A DNA stretch of 64,000 nucleotides from Schistocephalus solidus (Eukaryota > Platyhelminthes > Cestoda > Diphyllobothriidea > Diphyllobothriidae): positions 1 through 64,000 of the forward strand of contig WEDG01001369.1 of NCBI GenBank assembly GCA_017591395.1, written 5' to 3'. Below, piece by piece: positions 46,100 to 58,144 of this stretch (positions are counted from its first letter, which is position 1; each line of letters opens with the position of its first letter). A model generated the notes under the pieces. The model was not told the origin of the DNA, did no database searches, and saw nothing but the letters and a program-made list of their open reading frames with translations. Both the position numbers and the translations under genes were made by a program.

Positions 46100-48220
46100 A
46101 GGTAAGGACACAGACTTTCAAAATTGAATTATTCTGAAACGTTCGGAGCCCTCTTGTAGATGGGAAATTTCACAAATATTTATTATACTAGGAGGGTAAT
46201 TAAGCTAACAACTTCAGCTGGCCAGGAGATGGCCTCACTCATGACATGTCTCAATCAAAGTTGGCATACACGTCATTTTGTTATTTGTGAATTTATTTGA
46301 CGCTCTAAAAGTCTTTTCGTTAGAGTTAAGTGCGTTTAAAACCTGTTTTACTGAACGAAAATGTGCCAGATTTGGATGAAATCGGAGGTTTCTGCATATC
46401 CAAGTACTCATTCATGCTACTTTATATCACCGATCAAAACCTATTTTTTATGCACTGTGCTATACAATAACATCAATGTAAGCAAGAAAGATTTCAAATT
46501 AAGCCTTTCTGTAAATCTAATTGCTCTAAATAAACAAAGGGAAATTCAGCTTTAAAATTATCTTTTGGAACATGGTGAAATTTTTTCTGTGAAAGGCACC
46601 AATAAATTTGTTGAACGGTATTTTGTAATGCAACACCGATAAGTGAAAGGCATCAAAAAATATGTATGGAGCCACCCCACCCTCCGATATGCTCTCTTTT
46701 TTCTATGTTACACCGTACGGTTCCGATGTCAAAGCACTTGCTGTCGGACGTTGAGTTTGAGCGCCTACGGAAATTGTCAGCCGAAAGACTGCCTAAGGAT
46801 TCGTTCAATACTAGCCAGGGCACAATCCAGTGAAAAATAGCACAGCACCTAGAATTAGCCAACGTAGACCAAAACTGTTCATAAGACTATTTCCTACATC
46901 CTACACTAAAAAACTAACATTTTCTGACACTGTGGACAATGCACGAGGAGAATCTATTAATGTTCGCTCTAAAAATACTTAGAAAAACGATGACATAATA
47001 CAGCTTCCACCAGAAAATGCTTTGAAAAAGACATTTTATATGAGAAACTGATTGAGGAACGCTTGTTGTTTGCCCAATAATACATTGCTTAAAGGCTTTA
47101 ATTGCTGAAAAGTCGTCAATTTTGCGATGAGGTCTTAGTTTTAAATAAGGCAGCGTTCGGCTTAAGTTTGAGGAAAATCTGCCCTTTAAATACACTGCTT
47201 TGACAGCAGCGTTCACAAACTGTCGGCGGCTGACAGTTTGGATGAGTAAAATTCAAATCTGATGTTCGACAACGGAGGTCATAAGTAGCATGGTGTTCGT
47301 CAGCATCATAACGGATGCGTTCTGTTCTAATTTTAAGGGGACAGTGTAAGGTAAGGCATACCTATCTATGCGCTTCTACAAAAGATCATAGAGGACTCGC
47401 AAAACTTTGCAGTGTTATATACTTTACGCGCACCATTTATAAATGGACAAAGGTCATGTTTTTGAAAGGATATTTGACATATTATTTATAAGTGAAAACC
47501 TTTTAAAACCAAAACTACCTTTTTTAAGAATACATTTTAAAGAAGACGTACGTATATATCAAATGAGTAGAAAAAAGTATATTTTGGGCCCGTTTTTATA
47601 AAATATATGTGAATTTCTAAGGACGTTGAAAATAAATGGAAAGAATCCTATTGATTTTATTGTATTTTTTTTACGGAGCACCTTATTTGCAGGCAGCTGA
47701 AATGAAGCTTATTCAAAAGTCGACATCCTCACCCAAGTAAAATATGTGGGGCTTTTGCTGCACAAAAACGTTACAACAAATTTTTCGTAGTCTTTTGTAA
47801 TTGAGCACATATTTCAGAATTTCGATTAGAATTTATGAGACAGCACATCCACTGTAGTGCCCAGTGTAGGCCTCACTCGCTTGAGTCGACTGCCCGACTT
47901 CACGTGTCACGTTATCTTATTGGCGACTCAGGTTTCTCATCGGTAAGAGTGCCATAAAGACCATATTAAGAAGAGGCCATTGTGGCCTGACTCCCAATCC
48001 TAAGAAGAACCTAATTACCGCGTCAGTTGACAACCTTCAAGGCGTCAGGGGTTGTGGATATTTTCTTGATGTGCGCGTTTTGGATGGATTCCTCGGTGTC
48101 TTCCACACTCGCGTTTCCAGCTCCAGGCAGAGCAACTAGTGCTCATCTGTAAATAAATGACTAAAGTCGTTTTCGCCTCATTTTATGGCAAAAAATGTAT
48201 CTTTATAGAATTAAACGAGC
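46100..48220. other. AT-rich, no recognised genes
   Basis: Only short frames; no shared repeat or RNA recognised. Confidence 0.5.
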
Positions 48221-48229
48221 CTAGATTAC

Positions 48230-48335
48230 TAATCAAGAGGTTGTGGGTTCTAGCCTCAGTTGCCGTAACAATTGGGGTTGGGTTGGCTGGTCGATGATGG
48301 CTATAAGCCAGAAACGGTCATTTCAGTCACTCTTG
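48230..48335 (+). mobile_element. Old tRNA-SINE copy A10
   Basis: A diverged piece keeping 'gaggttgtgggttctagcct', 'attggggttgggttggctgg' and 'gccagaaacggtcatttcag'. Only the end of the head and the body remain. Confidence 0.55.
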
Positions 48336-48509
48336 TAATGGTATGTACGCCCTTGCGGATTATTCATCATCTGAGCCTAAAGAAGACTATCAAACAGCTA
48401 AACCCTTTGCTGCCCTCGAGTTGGTCCTTCCTTGTCGGTTCGGCCAGCAACTGCTCGTTTTATTATCTCCACTAATGCGACCAAAACACCCCTGCTGCCC
48501 GTAGGATAT

Positions 48510-48515
48510 TTTATT
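48510..48515 (-). terminator. Poly(A) signal AATAAA of the prohormone candidate
   Basis: AATAAA on the minus strand about 85 bases after the TGA at 48600. The motif alone is common in AT-rich DNA; position supports it. Confidence 0.4.
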
Positions 48516-48599
48516 TGCTCAGAAGCGTTTACAATTTATCAGTGCGAATGGGAAAGATAATAAACTCCACTGAGAAACAGATGCTAGACACTGAGCCAA

Positions 48600-48932
48600 T
48601 CAGAGCAGTTGCTCGGGTGTACGATTGCGATATGCGAATGGATTGAAGAAGGGTCGCTTGCTGATTCTTTTCAGACTGGCTGGCTGAGCACTCTTCAATC
48701 TTGAAATAAACTCATGGTAGTTAACCCAGGGACTGTAAAATGGACGTTTGGCGATCCAAGAGCGCTGGTCCTGCTTCCGCTCATCCTCCTTCGCCTCCTC
48801 CTCCTCTTCTTCCTCCTTTCCCACCGCTTTGGTGTCCATAAAGTCGGCGTAAGTCCAGGGGTAGAGCACAGCCGCGTAGGCAAGGGACAGATGAAGACTG
48901 ATCAAGAGAGCAAGCAGCTGACGAGATGACAT
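48600..48932 (-). CDS. Candidate secreted neuropeptide/prohormone precursor
   Basis: A 110-residue ORF, ATG at 48932 and TGA at 48600. Residues 1-20 are a classic signal peptide (MSSRQ, then a Leu-rich core, then AYA). Residues 39-52 are very acidic (poly-Glu). Lys-Arg sites lie at 62-63, 88-89 and 92-93. They would free a 24-residue peptide (64-87, starting PFYSPWVNYHEF) and a 17-residue C-terminal peptide (94-110, PFFNPFAYRNRTPEQLL). Both start with the related motif PF-aromatic-x-P-aromatic. No Gly precedes the sites, so amidation is not expected. A splice-acceptor-like CTGTTTCAG lies just before the ATG (exon from 48934), from a cis intron or a trans-spliced leader. AATAAA on the minus strand at 48515-48510 fits a poly(A) signal. 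The family is not recognised by name. Confidence 0.6.
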   Translation of the reverse strand: MSSRQLLALLISLHLSLAYAAVLYPWTYADFMDTKAVGKEEEEEEEAKEDERKQDQRSWIAKRPFYSPWVNYHEFISRLKSAQPASLKRISKRPFFNPFAYRNRTPEQLL

Positions 48933-49019
48933 TGCTGAAACAGAAAGTACGAGTATGGACCTGGTAACCTCGGACAGGTAAAAGGTGGTGCAGTGAGCCT
49001 CGAACCCCGAGTCTCAAAA

Positions 49020-52000
49020 CAATCAACGCTAATTATACTACTGACAAACACGTAGCATAGGTGAAAATACCATGCTGCGCTTGCATTATGAGGTTTCTCA
49101 TAAATGCTGCAGCTGATGTTTTCTGATCTCTGACGAGGAAGTTCTGGGAGTCGTCGCTTCTACGCCCCTACCTCAGTCCCTCTTCCCGGCAGGACACGGG
49201 ACCAGGAACCGCCGGTAATATAGGTGGCTTTGCACTGAATTACAGGGAAATTATCGTTTGGGTTAGTATCAGGGTATCTACTATCAGGCCAAGGGCAGGA
49301 GGAAATTTACCCTTCATGGATTTCAGCGCAGGGTAACCCGTATTGCAGGGTTTGCTCCTAATCCCCTGTCCTGCTGGAGGCTGGCGGAGGGGTCACCATA
49401 TAAGTGATCCCGAAAAAAATCGTCAATTCAGCCCTTAAATTCACACAAGTAGCTCTATGACCGGTAGAAGACGGTAAAACCTATTAATACTGACAACCGA
49501 AATCTAACTGATAACAGGTGGGGCTCCAAGGACACAGTCAACGGATGGAGATTGTTTTTTCATGGAGACTAGGCCGATGAATTCTATTATTGGTGAAACA
49601 GAAACTGATTATTCTGAGACAATAGTAATGTACGAGCTTCAATATTTGTGTACGAGCCAAAATGTTTGAATGGGCATTGTCCAACGTGAGACGATACTGA
49701 AACGGACGTTTGTATGTCGGAATGCACGTGAAGGAGTACCAACTGTTGAACTGAACCACTTACATTGGAGTCACGCAGCGGCAGATGATCGAAAGACACA
49801 CGTGCCTAGAATTTTAGCTAGTGTCTGTGCTGTCAATGGGGTAAATAATCCTGCCCTTGTATACTACTGTTTATCTGCTGGCGGCTTGTGAATATCCTAC
49901 ACTTATTCTCCACAGAAGCTGATAGATGTCAGCTCAAATATTTATATCACCTGTCGAGCTGAGGTGGTCGGGCCGAGAGGTGACAGCTAATTATTATTAT
50001 CATCCATAACTCCGAAATGGGTAACAAGGTGTGTTTCGCAGACGCCAGGGTAATCACGCCGATGAGGAGCAAGTCATGCTTGGGGTTGATGAAATCTTTG
50101 CATACTTATAAGAAATTATTCAATTGACATATTTTTCTTGAACCCGCGTACACAGTGTTGCGCAATGACTTGCAGCACTGATAAATGATAGGCTGGTTTT
50201 GTTGCTGGTTTTGTCTGTGAAGATGCACTTCGGTAGGATTGTTGGACCCCAGAAAAATATAACTTCACCCTTATATTGAATTATTAATCTCCTTCCTAGG
50301 ATAGCATATCCTGAGCATTTTGTAAGGGAAAGGATGATGTTTTGTTAACTTAATCACGTTCTTAACTCCGATTGTAAATCGGAGACTTAAAGGTGCTAGA
50401 GTTTTGGGTTTTTATTCCTATTACTCTGTAGTTGGAGTACCTATTACTGAAAAAAAACAAATTAAGGCAGGTGGTTGCTCGAGAGAATCGCGGGGCTTTA
50501 TTTGGGATAAAACGGGCTTTAAAACAAAAAAAGGCTTTGTTACAACATTATCCACTATTCAAATACATTACATGCAGATTTTAAATAATTTTCAAGCCTT
50601 GTCCAGCTAAGTTTCAATATGGAGAAGGCTGACTAATAGCACTCCGTCGAGCCCAATCAACTGTATGCTGGATCAGAAAATTACCGAACTTAGATGAGCT
50701 TCGCGCTACCCTTAATGTAATGTTTAAAAAACCAACTAAGTGGAAAATGGATGAGAACTGCGACTGATGGGTTCGCGTGACAGCGAAGAGGTCACAAATA
50801 ACTCCGCTCCCACCCAATCTATCCAAAAGCGTCCTTTATTTAAAAGTACTGCGCTGAGCCTAGAGTTGATTTATCAATGTCAATTGTGAGAACGCAAATA
50901 CGAGCTGGACAGCGTTTGTCCGGACTGAGAGCGTCGAGAGTCGACCAAACTCACGATATAAATCTGTTAAGCGCACAAATGCGGGTGGCATTCCCCACCA
51001 TGAAGCCCGGTTAATGGTTGTTGTGCGTGAGCAACAGGTTTACGTCCAAATGACGCTAGCCACTGGCCCCAAGGTAACTGCGAGTCCGGGGATCGTAGGT
51101 GATGTTGCTCTCGGATAGCTGTCGAATGAACCTGATTAGGGTGCTTATAAAATTTAAATGCAGTTGCATCAAACAAGATAGCCAGTGGTCCAAATGTACA
51201 GTAGATTGCTTACTTCAAGAAATGTCGAGATCAACATTGGAGGTGGTAGTATAGTGCACAAATTTGACGGGGTTATATTTGTTTTTTGAATTGCATTGAT
51301 GTTCAGAAGGCTATTTAAAAATGCTGAGTTCAATTCAGATGAGTTTATCTAAGGTAAAATGGGACCAAACAGGGTAAAATCCGACATATCTTGCTGTCCA
51401 GGAAATGTCCTATGCTATTGAAAGTTGCGCATCAAAATATTTTGTTTCTGTGCCTTGTAATTAAAATGAACATTACTATAAGCCGCAAATATTTTCCATA
51501 TATATTCAGTGAACAGAAACTTTGATTTTGTGGTCAGGAAAATCAGGTGAATGCAGATATAAGAAGTCATATTGTCTTCATGAAAACAAGGATAGATTCA
51601 GGTTAAAAAAATTAATTTTTGTAAATTTGTGACGTTTTGTACCAAAAGACTCAGGAATGAAGCTGTGTGACTGTACTTTGTTTTACCACACCGATAATTT
51701 TAACCGTAAACACCATGTGGTAGAATCTACAGATATATTTTATTTGCTCCTTCAAAGCCTGTTTTCAAACTGCTTTCAGCTGTGACACAGGAAGCAATGG
51801 AATTTAAAACATCAATAAGCAATTTTTTGTTGGTTGTGTACATTCTTGTTTAATGATTACTTCCAATCTGGCGCCTGAGGCGTAGTTTGTTAGAAGTACT
51901 AATCTTTAAAAGTGTCTTGATCAGTAATGAACCCTTGCCTTCCATTTGGCAAGATGCCATATAGATAGCAATTGACATCTTGATAACTAAAGTACCTCTC

Positions 52001-52180
52001 CCACATTCCTTCCATCTTCAACGACCTCCCTGATGCATGAGTTGAAAACCTGTCGCCATCTGCTGATAAATTGCATATACGGGCTTTCAAAAGGCGTATT
52101 TGCATTTGTTAATGAACACTCAAAAATGGCTCATGGAAATCACGCGCCGATACAAGCTAAAATGCGAGTCCCAGGAAGTA
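49020..52180. other. Mostly unique DNA, no recognised genes
   Basis: No gene was recognised. 49660-49890 contains a faint match to the family C end ('acacgtgcctagaattttag', then 'gtaaataatcc'). Confidence 0.45.
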
Positions 52181-52224
52181 ATTGAGAAGAAGTAGATGCG
52201 ATCGCTGGGAAAAGAGTTTTATTC

Positions 52225-52266
52225 GCCTGACGTTTCGGATTCCACCCCGAACCCATCATTAGAGAC
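52225..52266 (-). ncRNA. Hammerhead motif with G5 change
   Basis: The reverse strand reads GTCT, CTAATGA (52262-52256), stem II GGGTTC/GAATCC, GAAACGTC (52236-52229) and AGGC, which pairs with GTCT. The G of CTGATGA is A, a position needed for catalysis, so it is likely inactive. Confidence 0.55.
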
Positions 52267-52519
52267 AGTATCAGATGTTGGTACTTCGTAAACAGGGAGT
52301 TGCAGCATTACTAGGATGCAGTCGCTATGCAACTGCATGCCTAAGACAAGTAACGGACGAAATTTCAGTGTATGCCGGCCATCAAACAATTAACACACCA
52401 GAGTGCAGTCATAATCGACGAATGGGGAGCCGTTGATTGCCGTAGGCATGCAGTAGCATAGCGACAGCATCCTTTAAATACTGCAACCCACTCTTTACGA
52501 ATTACCCGTATCTGATAAT

Positions 52520-52561
52520 GTCTCTGATGATGGGTTCGAGGTGGAATCCGAAACCTCAGGC
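52520..52561 (+). ncRNA. Hammerhead ribozyme motif
   Basis: GTCT (52520-52523), CTGATGA (52524-52530), stem II GGGTTC (52532-52537) with GAATCC (52544-52549), GAAACCTC (52550-52557), then AGGC pairing with GTCT. The core is intact, but ACCT in place of the palindromic ACGT weakens a dimer-type stem III. Confidence 0.58.
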
Positions 52562-52688
52562 CCAAAAAAAGCTCTTTTCCCAGCGATCGCTTCTACTTCT
52601 TCTCAGAACTCACTCGTTCCGCTCTGCCATGAGGCTCACTCTCGAGTCTAACCAGCAGCTTCACAGCGGATAGTAGTAAAATAGGCAG

Positions 52689-53102
52689 ATGAAGATTGCC
52701 GGCAAAGACAATCTGCCTAAAGGAGTATTCATTGCATCTTCTACATTTGCAAGGAGATGTCTTCGTGGAAGAAGACGAAGTAATGCTTTTAAGAACCTAG
52801 CATCACTTAAAACCCTTGTTTTTTTTCAGCTGTGTAATAAGTACACCAAAAAGAACATTACTGTAACTTCAACACATGAAGAAGACACATTATCTGTAAA
52901 TAAACGTTTAAAAGTAAATGGTTTGGGAATTTTTCCAAAAATATTTATTGAAGTTAAATTAGCATCAAAAATCAACCTAAAACAATACAAAGTATTTTGG
53001 AACAAATTATGCAAAAGTATTTTTTCCAATATTTGCGAAAAAGATAGTATACTGTCTTGCATGCATCGAAATATAATTAGTTGTTATGGTTTTAGTACTT
53101 AA
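52689..53102 (+). CDS. Unidentified ORF, 137 codons
   Basis: ATG at 52689, stop at 53100-53102. The first half is basic (RRCLRGRRRSNAFKNLASLK), the rest rich in Lys, Asn, Ile and Ser. No domain, signal peptide or membrane segment was recognised. It follows directly on a SINE-leader-like repeat (52605-52690), and its start overlaps SINE-tail-like bases (gccggcaaagacaatctgcc). The downstream sequence is AT-rich. It may be chance; kept because it is one of the longer intact frames outside repeats. Confidence 0.2.
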   Translation: MKIAGKDNLPKGVFIASSTFARRCLRGRRRSNAFKNLASLKTLVFFQLCNKYTKKNITVTSTHEEDTLSVNKRLKVNGLGIFPKIFIEVKLASKINLKQYKVFWNKLCKSIFSNICEKDSILSCMHRNIISCYGFST

Positions 53103-53455
53103 CTCTTGCTTAAGTACCAAATTGAATTAGATACCACACAGCATTTCATGTCAGAGTTTTGTAAGATTCGATTCATACTAATACCCGATGTCTTGATAGG
53201 GGAGTTTTAACTTCGTGTTGAGGAAAGGACGGCGAAAAGCTAATATTTCACCGAGCAAACTCATGATGGTAAAGTTGATGACCTTCCTTGCAACCCAAGA
53301 TTATTCATATTAACCAAGGGAATATTTTGAACTTTAGCTCAATTTTAACTTGAGGACTGAAACCAATGATTGGTTTTTCATGAGGGCCAACAGTTTATCC
53401 AGCAGAGTTCAACGTTACACTACTTCAATAATTGTAAACTAGTGTCAACTTGGTT

Positions 53456-53654
53456 ATGGCGGATGAGCGACATGAGCCCCCAGGTCAGGTTCACCTTTCC
53501 TGGTCCACAAGTCTTCCTAGAAATGATGCATCCAGTGAAGCTACTACCGATTCCTTCAAAAGAATCGTAGACGAAGTGATTTCTCATGGCTGGCAGTTCG
53601 ATTCTCCCGCCCAGTCATACCTTTCCGTGCTCCGTTTGTTGGTTCTAACAGGAG
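53456..53654 (+). CDS. Candidate first coding exon of an unknown gene
   Basis: ATG at 53456 after an in-frame stop (TAA 53435-53437). It encodes MADERHEPPGQVHLSW, then a polar stretch, then a helix-like FKRIVDEVISHGWQFDSPAQ followed by SYLSVLRLLVLTGG. A possible donor (GGAG|GTTTAG) lies after 53654; without splicing the frame runs to a stop at 53735-53737. Composition looks protein-like, unlike the surrounding AT-rich sequence. No family was recognised and no partner exon was found. Confidence 0.35.
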
Positions 53655-53739
53655 GTTTAGATAAAAAAACGGCCAAATACATCAAGTTTCTTTACACAAA
53701 CTCCTCTCAACGCAATCACATAAGCAAATTTTCCTAAAT

Positions 53740-54480
53740 CCAAAATGCATCCTTCGTTTTTAACCATGTGAATAAATAACAAAATTTAACGATACTCACT
53801 TTAAAACAGGATCTTAAATCGGTGACAAAATTTATACTAGCATACGACCGTAAACTGCGCTCCACTGATTAGAAAAATGCAAAAAAGAATATCCACAGTC
53901 AAGTTAAAACCACAAAAATTTTATAACCTTTCACCTACCTTCAGTGCGTGAAATTTAAAGTTCGTAGCGAAGCCAACACTGTGTAAGAATTCAAAACGTC
54001 ATGATTGGCGGAGTATTTTCCGATTAACTTGTAACCGCCCTCCAATCACATTCCACTTGGCATATTTTGGAACGAATTTCCAATGGCAGAAATATCCCGT
54101 CTGACCAGACATGCGGACGTGCTGGTATCTAGAGCCAATAGCAGAAGATTGAAAAATTAATTTCTAATGCAAAAAAATGTAAATTTGCATAGGTTTTTAG
54201 TAGGAATATCACCTATGCTAGGGTACTGCAACAACTTCCAATAAAAAGAGTGATCAAATTTTTTTAAATAGGAAACAATATGAAATCAAATGTGCCGATA
54301 TTTACGACAGTACTTGCACCTTGAAACCTATCAGTGAAACTTAACAGTGCATACGCAAGAAGGTGGCATTCAACATCAAATCCAGTTGAAGGGTTATTAA
54401 GGGCCTAGTAATTTCAAAAGAAACAAGGTTAAACGAGCTCATTCGGCTACAAAGTGTTTAAATAGTTCAAATTCTTAATT
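53740..54480. other. AT-rich, no recognised features
   Basis: No frame, repeat family or RNA recognised. Confidence 0.5.
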
Positions 54481-54486
54481 TCATTA

Positions 54487-54930
54487 TGTGGAAGCACAAT
54501 GGCCGCACCCAGTGAGAACACTGGCTTCGGATTAGCTGTTCAAGATTTTATTTCCACAAGTTTAAATTTCGTCTTTCAGCCATCTGTTTTCCCATCTAGC
54601 TCTCTTTGACGCCGTTTCAGGTTTGCTTTCCCATACACCGATTCGGGAGGCCGACTCCCTTGCACTTCACCCATGGAATGAATTTTTAGTTTCCCTTAAA
54701 TACCGCGCGTTCTATTTAGCTCATTTTTAGTCGGTCATTATTTTGTATTTGTCGCTAACTTCTTCGTTTGTTTTACCCAAGTTTTCTGATTCCTCGTTCT
54801 GCCCTTCCCATAAAACCCCTTTTACCACGGTACCCGTAAGACGGTTGGCCTTGCTTGCAATGTTCCCAGTGGGTTCGGCTATTTTGCGTCCTCCCAAATT
54901 CATTTCGGTTGCTCGGGTTAGCGCGTAGTC
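54487..54930 (+). repeat. Family G repeat, copy 1
   Basis: Matches 61041-61435 along its length in direct orientation: 'gtggaagcacaatggccg', 'cttgcacttcacccatgg', 'ttcttcgtttgttttaccc', 'cctcgttctgcc' and 'accacggtacccgtaagacg'. Partial relatives lie at 19120-19270 and 56100-56220. Its border toward 3' is unclear. Confidence 0.7.
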
Positions 54931-55439
54931 ATCCAAAAAGTGGTTGTGTTGACTGACGTTAGATACCTCCGTTTCAGCCCGCGTTCATCAGGCTTTGACA
55001 AGTTGCCCGTTGGCTTCCTCAGTATTTTTGAATGCAAGTCGGTTATCACAGTAGGGCTCTAGTGGTATGAGGGAGAGAATGAGGTTGAAGCGGGGGGGTG
55101 GACAGAATGGGTGCGCTGCTTCACGACGCTTCTCAGTGCAAAGGCTACGGGGACTGACTCATTGTTCTTTAGGCACGCCATCGTGCAGTCGGCTGACTGT
55201 ACACGTGAAGCTTGCCGGATTTCGCCCTGAGTTAAAAAGGGTCATTCCCAATTCAGGCTGTTGGAGGTCATTTTCACATGCAAAATGTGATGAAGGGTTT
55301 GGTCGTCGCGTTTTTGCAACTGTCTTTATTCGGGCCTACCGCAAAAAGCATATCAACATTCTCGGTTATTTCTGGAATCTATAGAAGGTTTCACAGAAAG
55401 GGCCCTGCTTTCCATGTGTGTTCGAAAGACTAGGATTTA

Positions 55440-55705
55440 TGCGTGTGTGAGCCAGGTGTGGTGGCACGCTTAAGGGTGGCTCCGGCCGCGCCAGCCACCT
55501 GCGCCCTCTCCCATCTCCGGTCTTCTTGACTCTGTCGTGACACCGGGCTCCGGTGGGGGGAGGAGGAGAACCTGCGGTAACTGCAGCGCAAATCTACTAT
55601 CACTTGAAACTTATCCATGCGCAAGTCCCCGTTCTTGCATCACCATGCTCTGAAGCATACGGTGGACATCGTCGGACTACGACAGTTGCACTATCAGGAG
55701 TCCTG
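55440..55705 (+). repeat. Family B repeat, copy B8
   Basis: Well-kept plus-strand copy: 'gccaggtgtggtggcacgc', 'cgccagccacctgcgccct', 'gtcttcttgactctgtcg', 'ctgcagcgcaaatctactat' and 'acggtggacatcgtcgg'. Confidence 0.7.
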
Positions 55706-56404
55706 CGTGTAAGTGTCGGACCAGCAAAACTTTCAAGGGACATTTTGTGATGGATTCCAAAACTTTCTACTTTTATTTGTGTTTTTATGGTTGAACATTT
55801 GTGGAGTTACTGTAATCCTAAGGTGTTTTTCTTGCCAGTCTACTCATCAAAACCAAAAACTTAAATCTCTTCATGAATTTGAAGTCGTTGTGTTTATAGG
55901 TTTCGTTTAATGTTACTGAACTACAGGAGATTCTCCTCCACACATTTTTGCACTGCTAGTGGAAGTGGCCGATTAAGTTCGTACTATGCTGTTATTTGAC
56001 GCAAACTGCTGATGACTATCCTCTTAGTTGATCGGTGCCCTCTCAGCGGTTGCAAAAATAATTTTCGTTTTATATCCTTCTACCTAGATTGTAATTATTT
56101 CTAGCTTGGCTACCTTGCTTTTCCCAAGTTTTCCTGCCTCATCAAATGAAATCAATTTAGCGCGATTCCTGTAACAGATTGCCTTGCTTTCAATGTTTTC
56201 GATGGGTTTTGTTATTGTATTTAAACCTTTCATTTAAGCGAATTTGAGTAAAAAACAACTGGAGGACAGCTAGTCTTGTCACCATCGAACTCGATCTGAG
56301 TCAACTTATATATTTCCGAAATCTTAATGCCGGCAGAAAAAATATCGACAGTGAGGCAAGCTGAGTAAAAAAATGCTGAGTCGGCCGAGTTTGGCCGGGA
56401 TCGA

Positions 56405-57470
56405 AACTTATTGAGCTTATTTGCTTCGGAAAACCACTGGATCGGGATTCACCCATTCATAATTGAATAAATACCCTATGTGCAATGACAGAGCATACCA
56501 GCTGGTGAAGAAACACTGGGGAACTGCAATTTTATGAATTACTTGTAACTCATCAAGGAGACAAGGATAGTTAACCCTCTGTGTTGCTAGCGTGCGCATG
56601 TTTTGTTTTTCCGGTCTCAGTCATGTTTTGATGAGCTGAATGAAGGCAGAATAAGCCCAATAACAGTTTCATGTCATTTTGGCCTCCTTCTCGGTCGTCT
56701 CCCTAGCTGATAGCACGTCATTGCAGGTGATTGCCTGCTTTTGATTTTTGCCTCTCATTCGAGCTTGTTTGCTGACGGAAGCCAATGGATCGGTGTGGGC
56801 CCATTCTTGATTAAAGGCATCCACGCTGCGGCGATAGAGCGTGACAGTTGGTGAGGCACCAATGAATTCCGTTTCGATGAATTGCTTCGGGAAGCTAAAA
56901 GATCGGTGTGCGCCCATTCCTGTTTAAATAAATACCCGAGCTGCAGCGACAGAGAATGACAGGTGGCAAGGCATCGACGAACTCCGTTTCAATGAAGTGC
57001 TTATGAACCATCTGCTAGTTCCAGTGTGTAGACTGTCTGCACCGTACTCGAGCGCATGTTTGTGTTTCCAGTCCAAGCTGGTATTCGGAGTTATGATTGG
57101 CTGGATGAAGGCGGAATAAGCCCGAAAGCGACTGTATCAATCTATCCTCATTTGCTGTCGGCCTTCCTCTTTGCATTTATAACTTTGCTGACTTCGGTCT
57201 GGTAGTTCTCGCATCTTTGTGACCTTTGCCACCCATACGGAGCTTGTTTTCTTCGGGAAGCCAATAGATCGGTGTGCGCCTATTCCTGTTTGAATAAACA
57301 CCCGAACTGAAACGGTAAATACTGAAAGGTGGTGAGGCACTACTAGACCCAGTCTGTAGACCATTTGCGCCATACTTGAGCGCATGTGCGTGTTCCCGAT
57401 TTCCCGGTCTCTGATTTATTGAATGGAGACATAATAAGCTCAAAAGTACATTAAATCAAACTTAATCTTT
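56405..57470 (+). repeat. Tandem-like family H repeat units
   Basis: Ordered blocks recur at least three or four times: 'gaagccaatggatcggtgtg' (56779), 'gatcggtgtgcgcccattcc' (56902), 'gatcggtgtgcgcctattcc' (57268), and 'gaataagccc' plus 'gcctt' blocks at about 56650, 57113 and 57427. Units are of unequal length and diverged. Confidence 0.65.
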
Positions 57471-58144
57471 ATTTTTCCATAGGCCTTCAGCCACTTTTCA
57501 CTGAGTGGCAGGTGATTGACCGTTCGTGACTTCCAACACACCCTCTGAGCTTTTTTGCTTGCAAAGGTCCGTGGATTAGTCTGCATCCGTTATTTTATAA
57601 TCAGATTTCTAGCAATGTATTACAAAATTAGGTGGTAGCTTCTAGGAAGGACATTGTTTAGGAATCAATTCCAAAGTCATATCATATACCAACTTTTGCA
57701 GCCCCTATTGTTGAGAAGTAACGTTAAGGGCCTCTCAAATTATGCTAGAAATGAGACAACTAAACAAACACTGTTGATCATTTAAGTCATCTCGGTCGAA
57801 CTTTTGATCTTTTATGCTTACAAGACGTATTTTATGTCATTATTTATCAAAGTGAAAGCGCTGTTATTATCTAAAGCCTTGACAGGCATGTTTCGGCAAT
57901 CTTGCGCCGCTCTACACTGCGTCCCCCAGTGTTCTCCGTGTATTTATGTTTTATTAAATTCTATTTCCATGCTGCTTTGTTTCATTTTTTATGAAATTAT
58001 TGCGTGAACTTGGAGTTAATCCTTCGGAGGATATTTTTTCAAGCTCAACCTGACAATTGATAGGTCACAGCACAAGGTCGGCGAAACACGCGTGTCTGGA
58101 CCTATAGCTAGTACCTGTGTTGCCAGTATGGTAAATAATCTAGG

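Larger units (their letters stand above)
52183..52604. mobile_element. Miniature inverted-repeat PLE derivative with two hammerhead motifs
   Basis: About 420 bp whose outer arms of about 190 bp are inverted copies: gagaagaagtagatgcgatc at the left, and the complement of the same at the right end. The arms match PLE ends (gtttcggattcc, cccatcatt.gagaca, gttgcagtatt.aaggatgc). No RT or endonuclease remains inside. Such non-coding derivatives could only move with enzymes from elsewhere. Confidence 0.7.
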
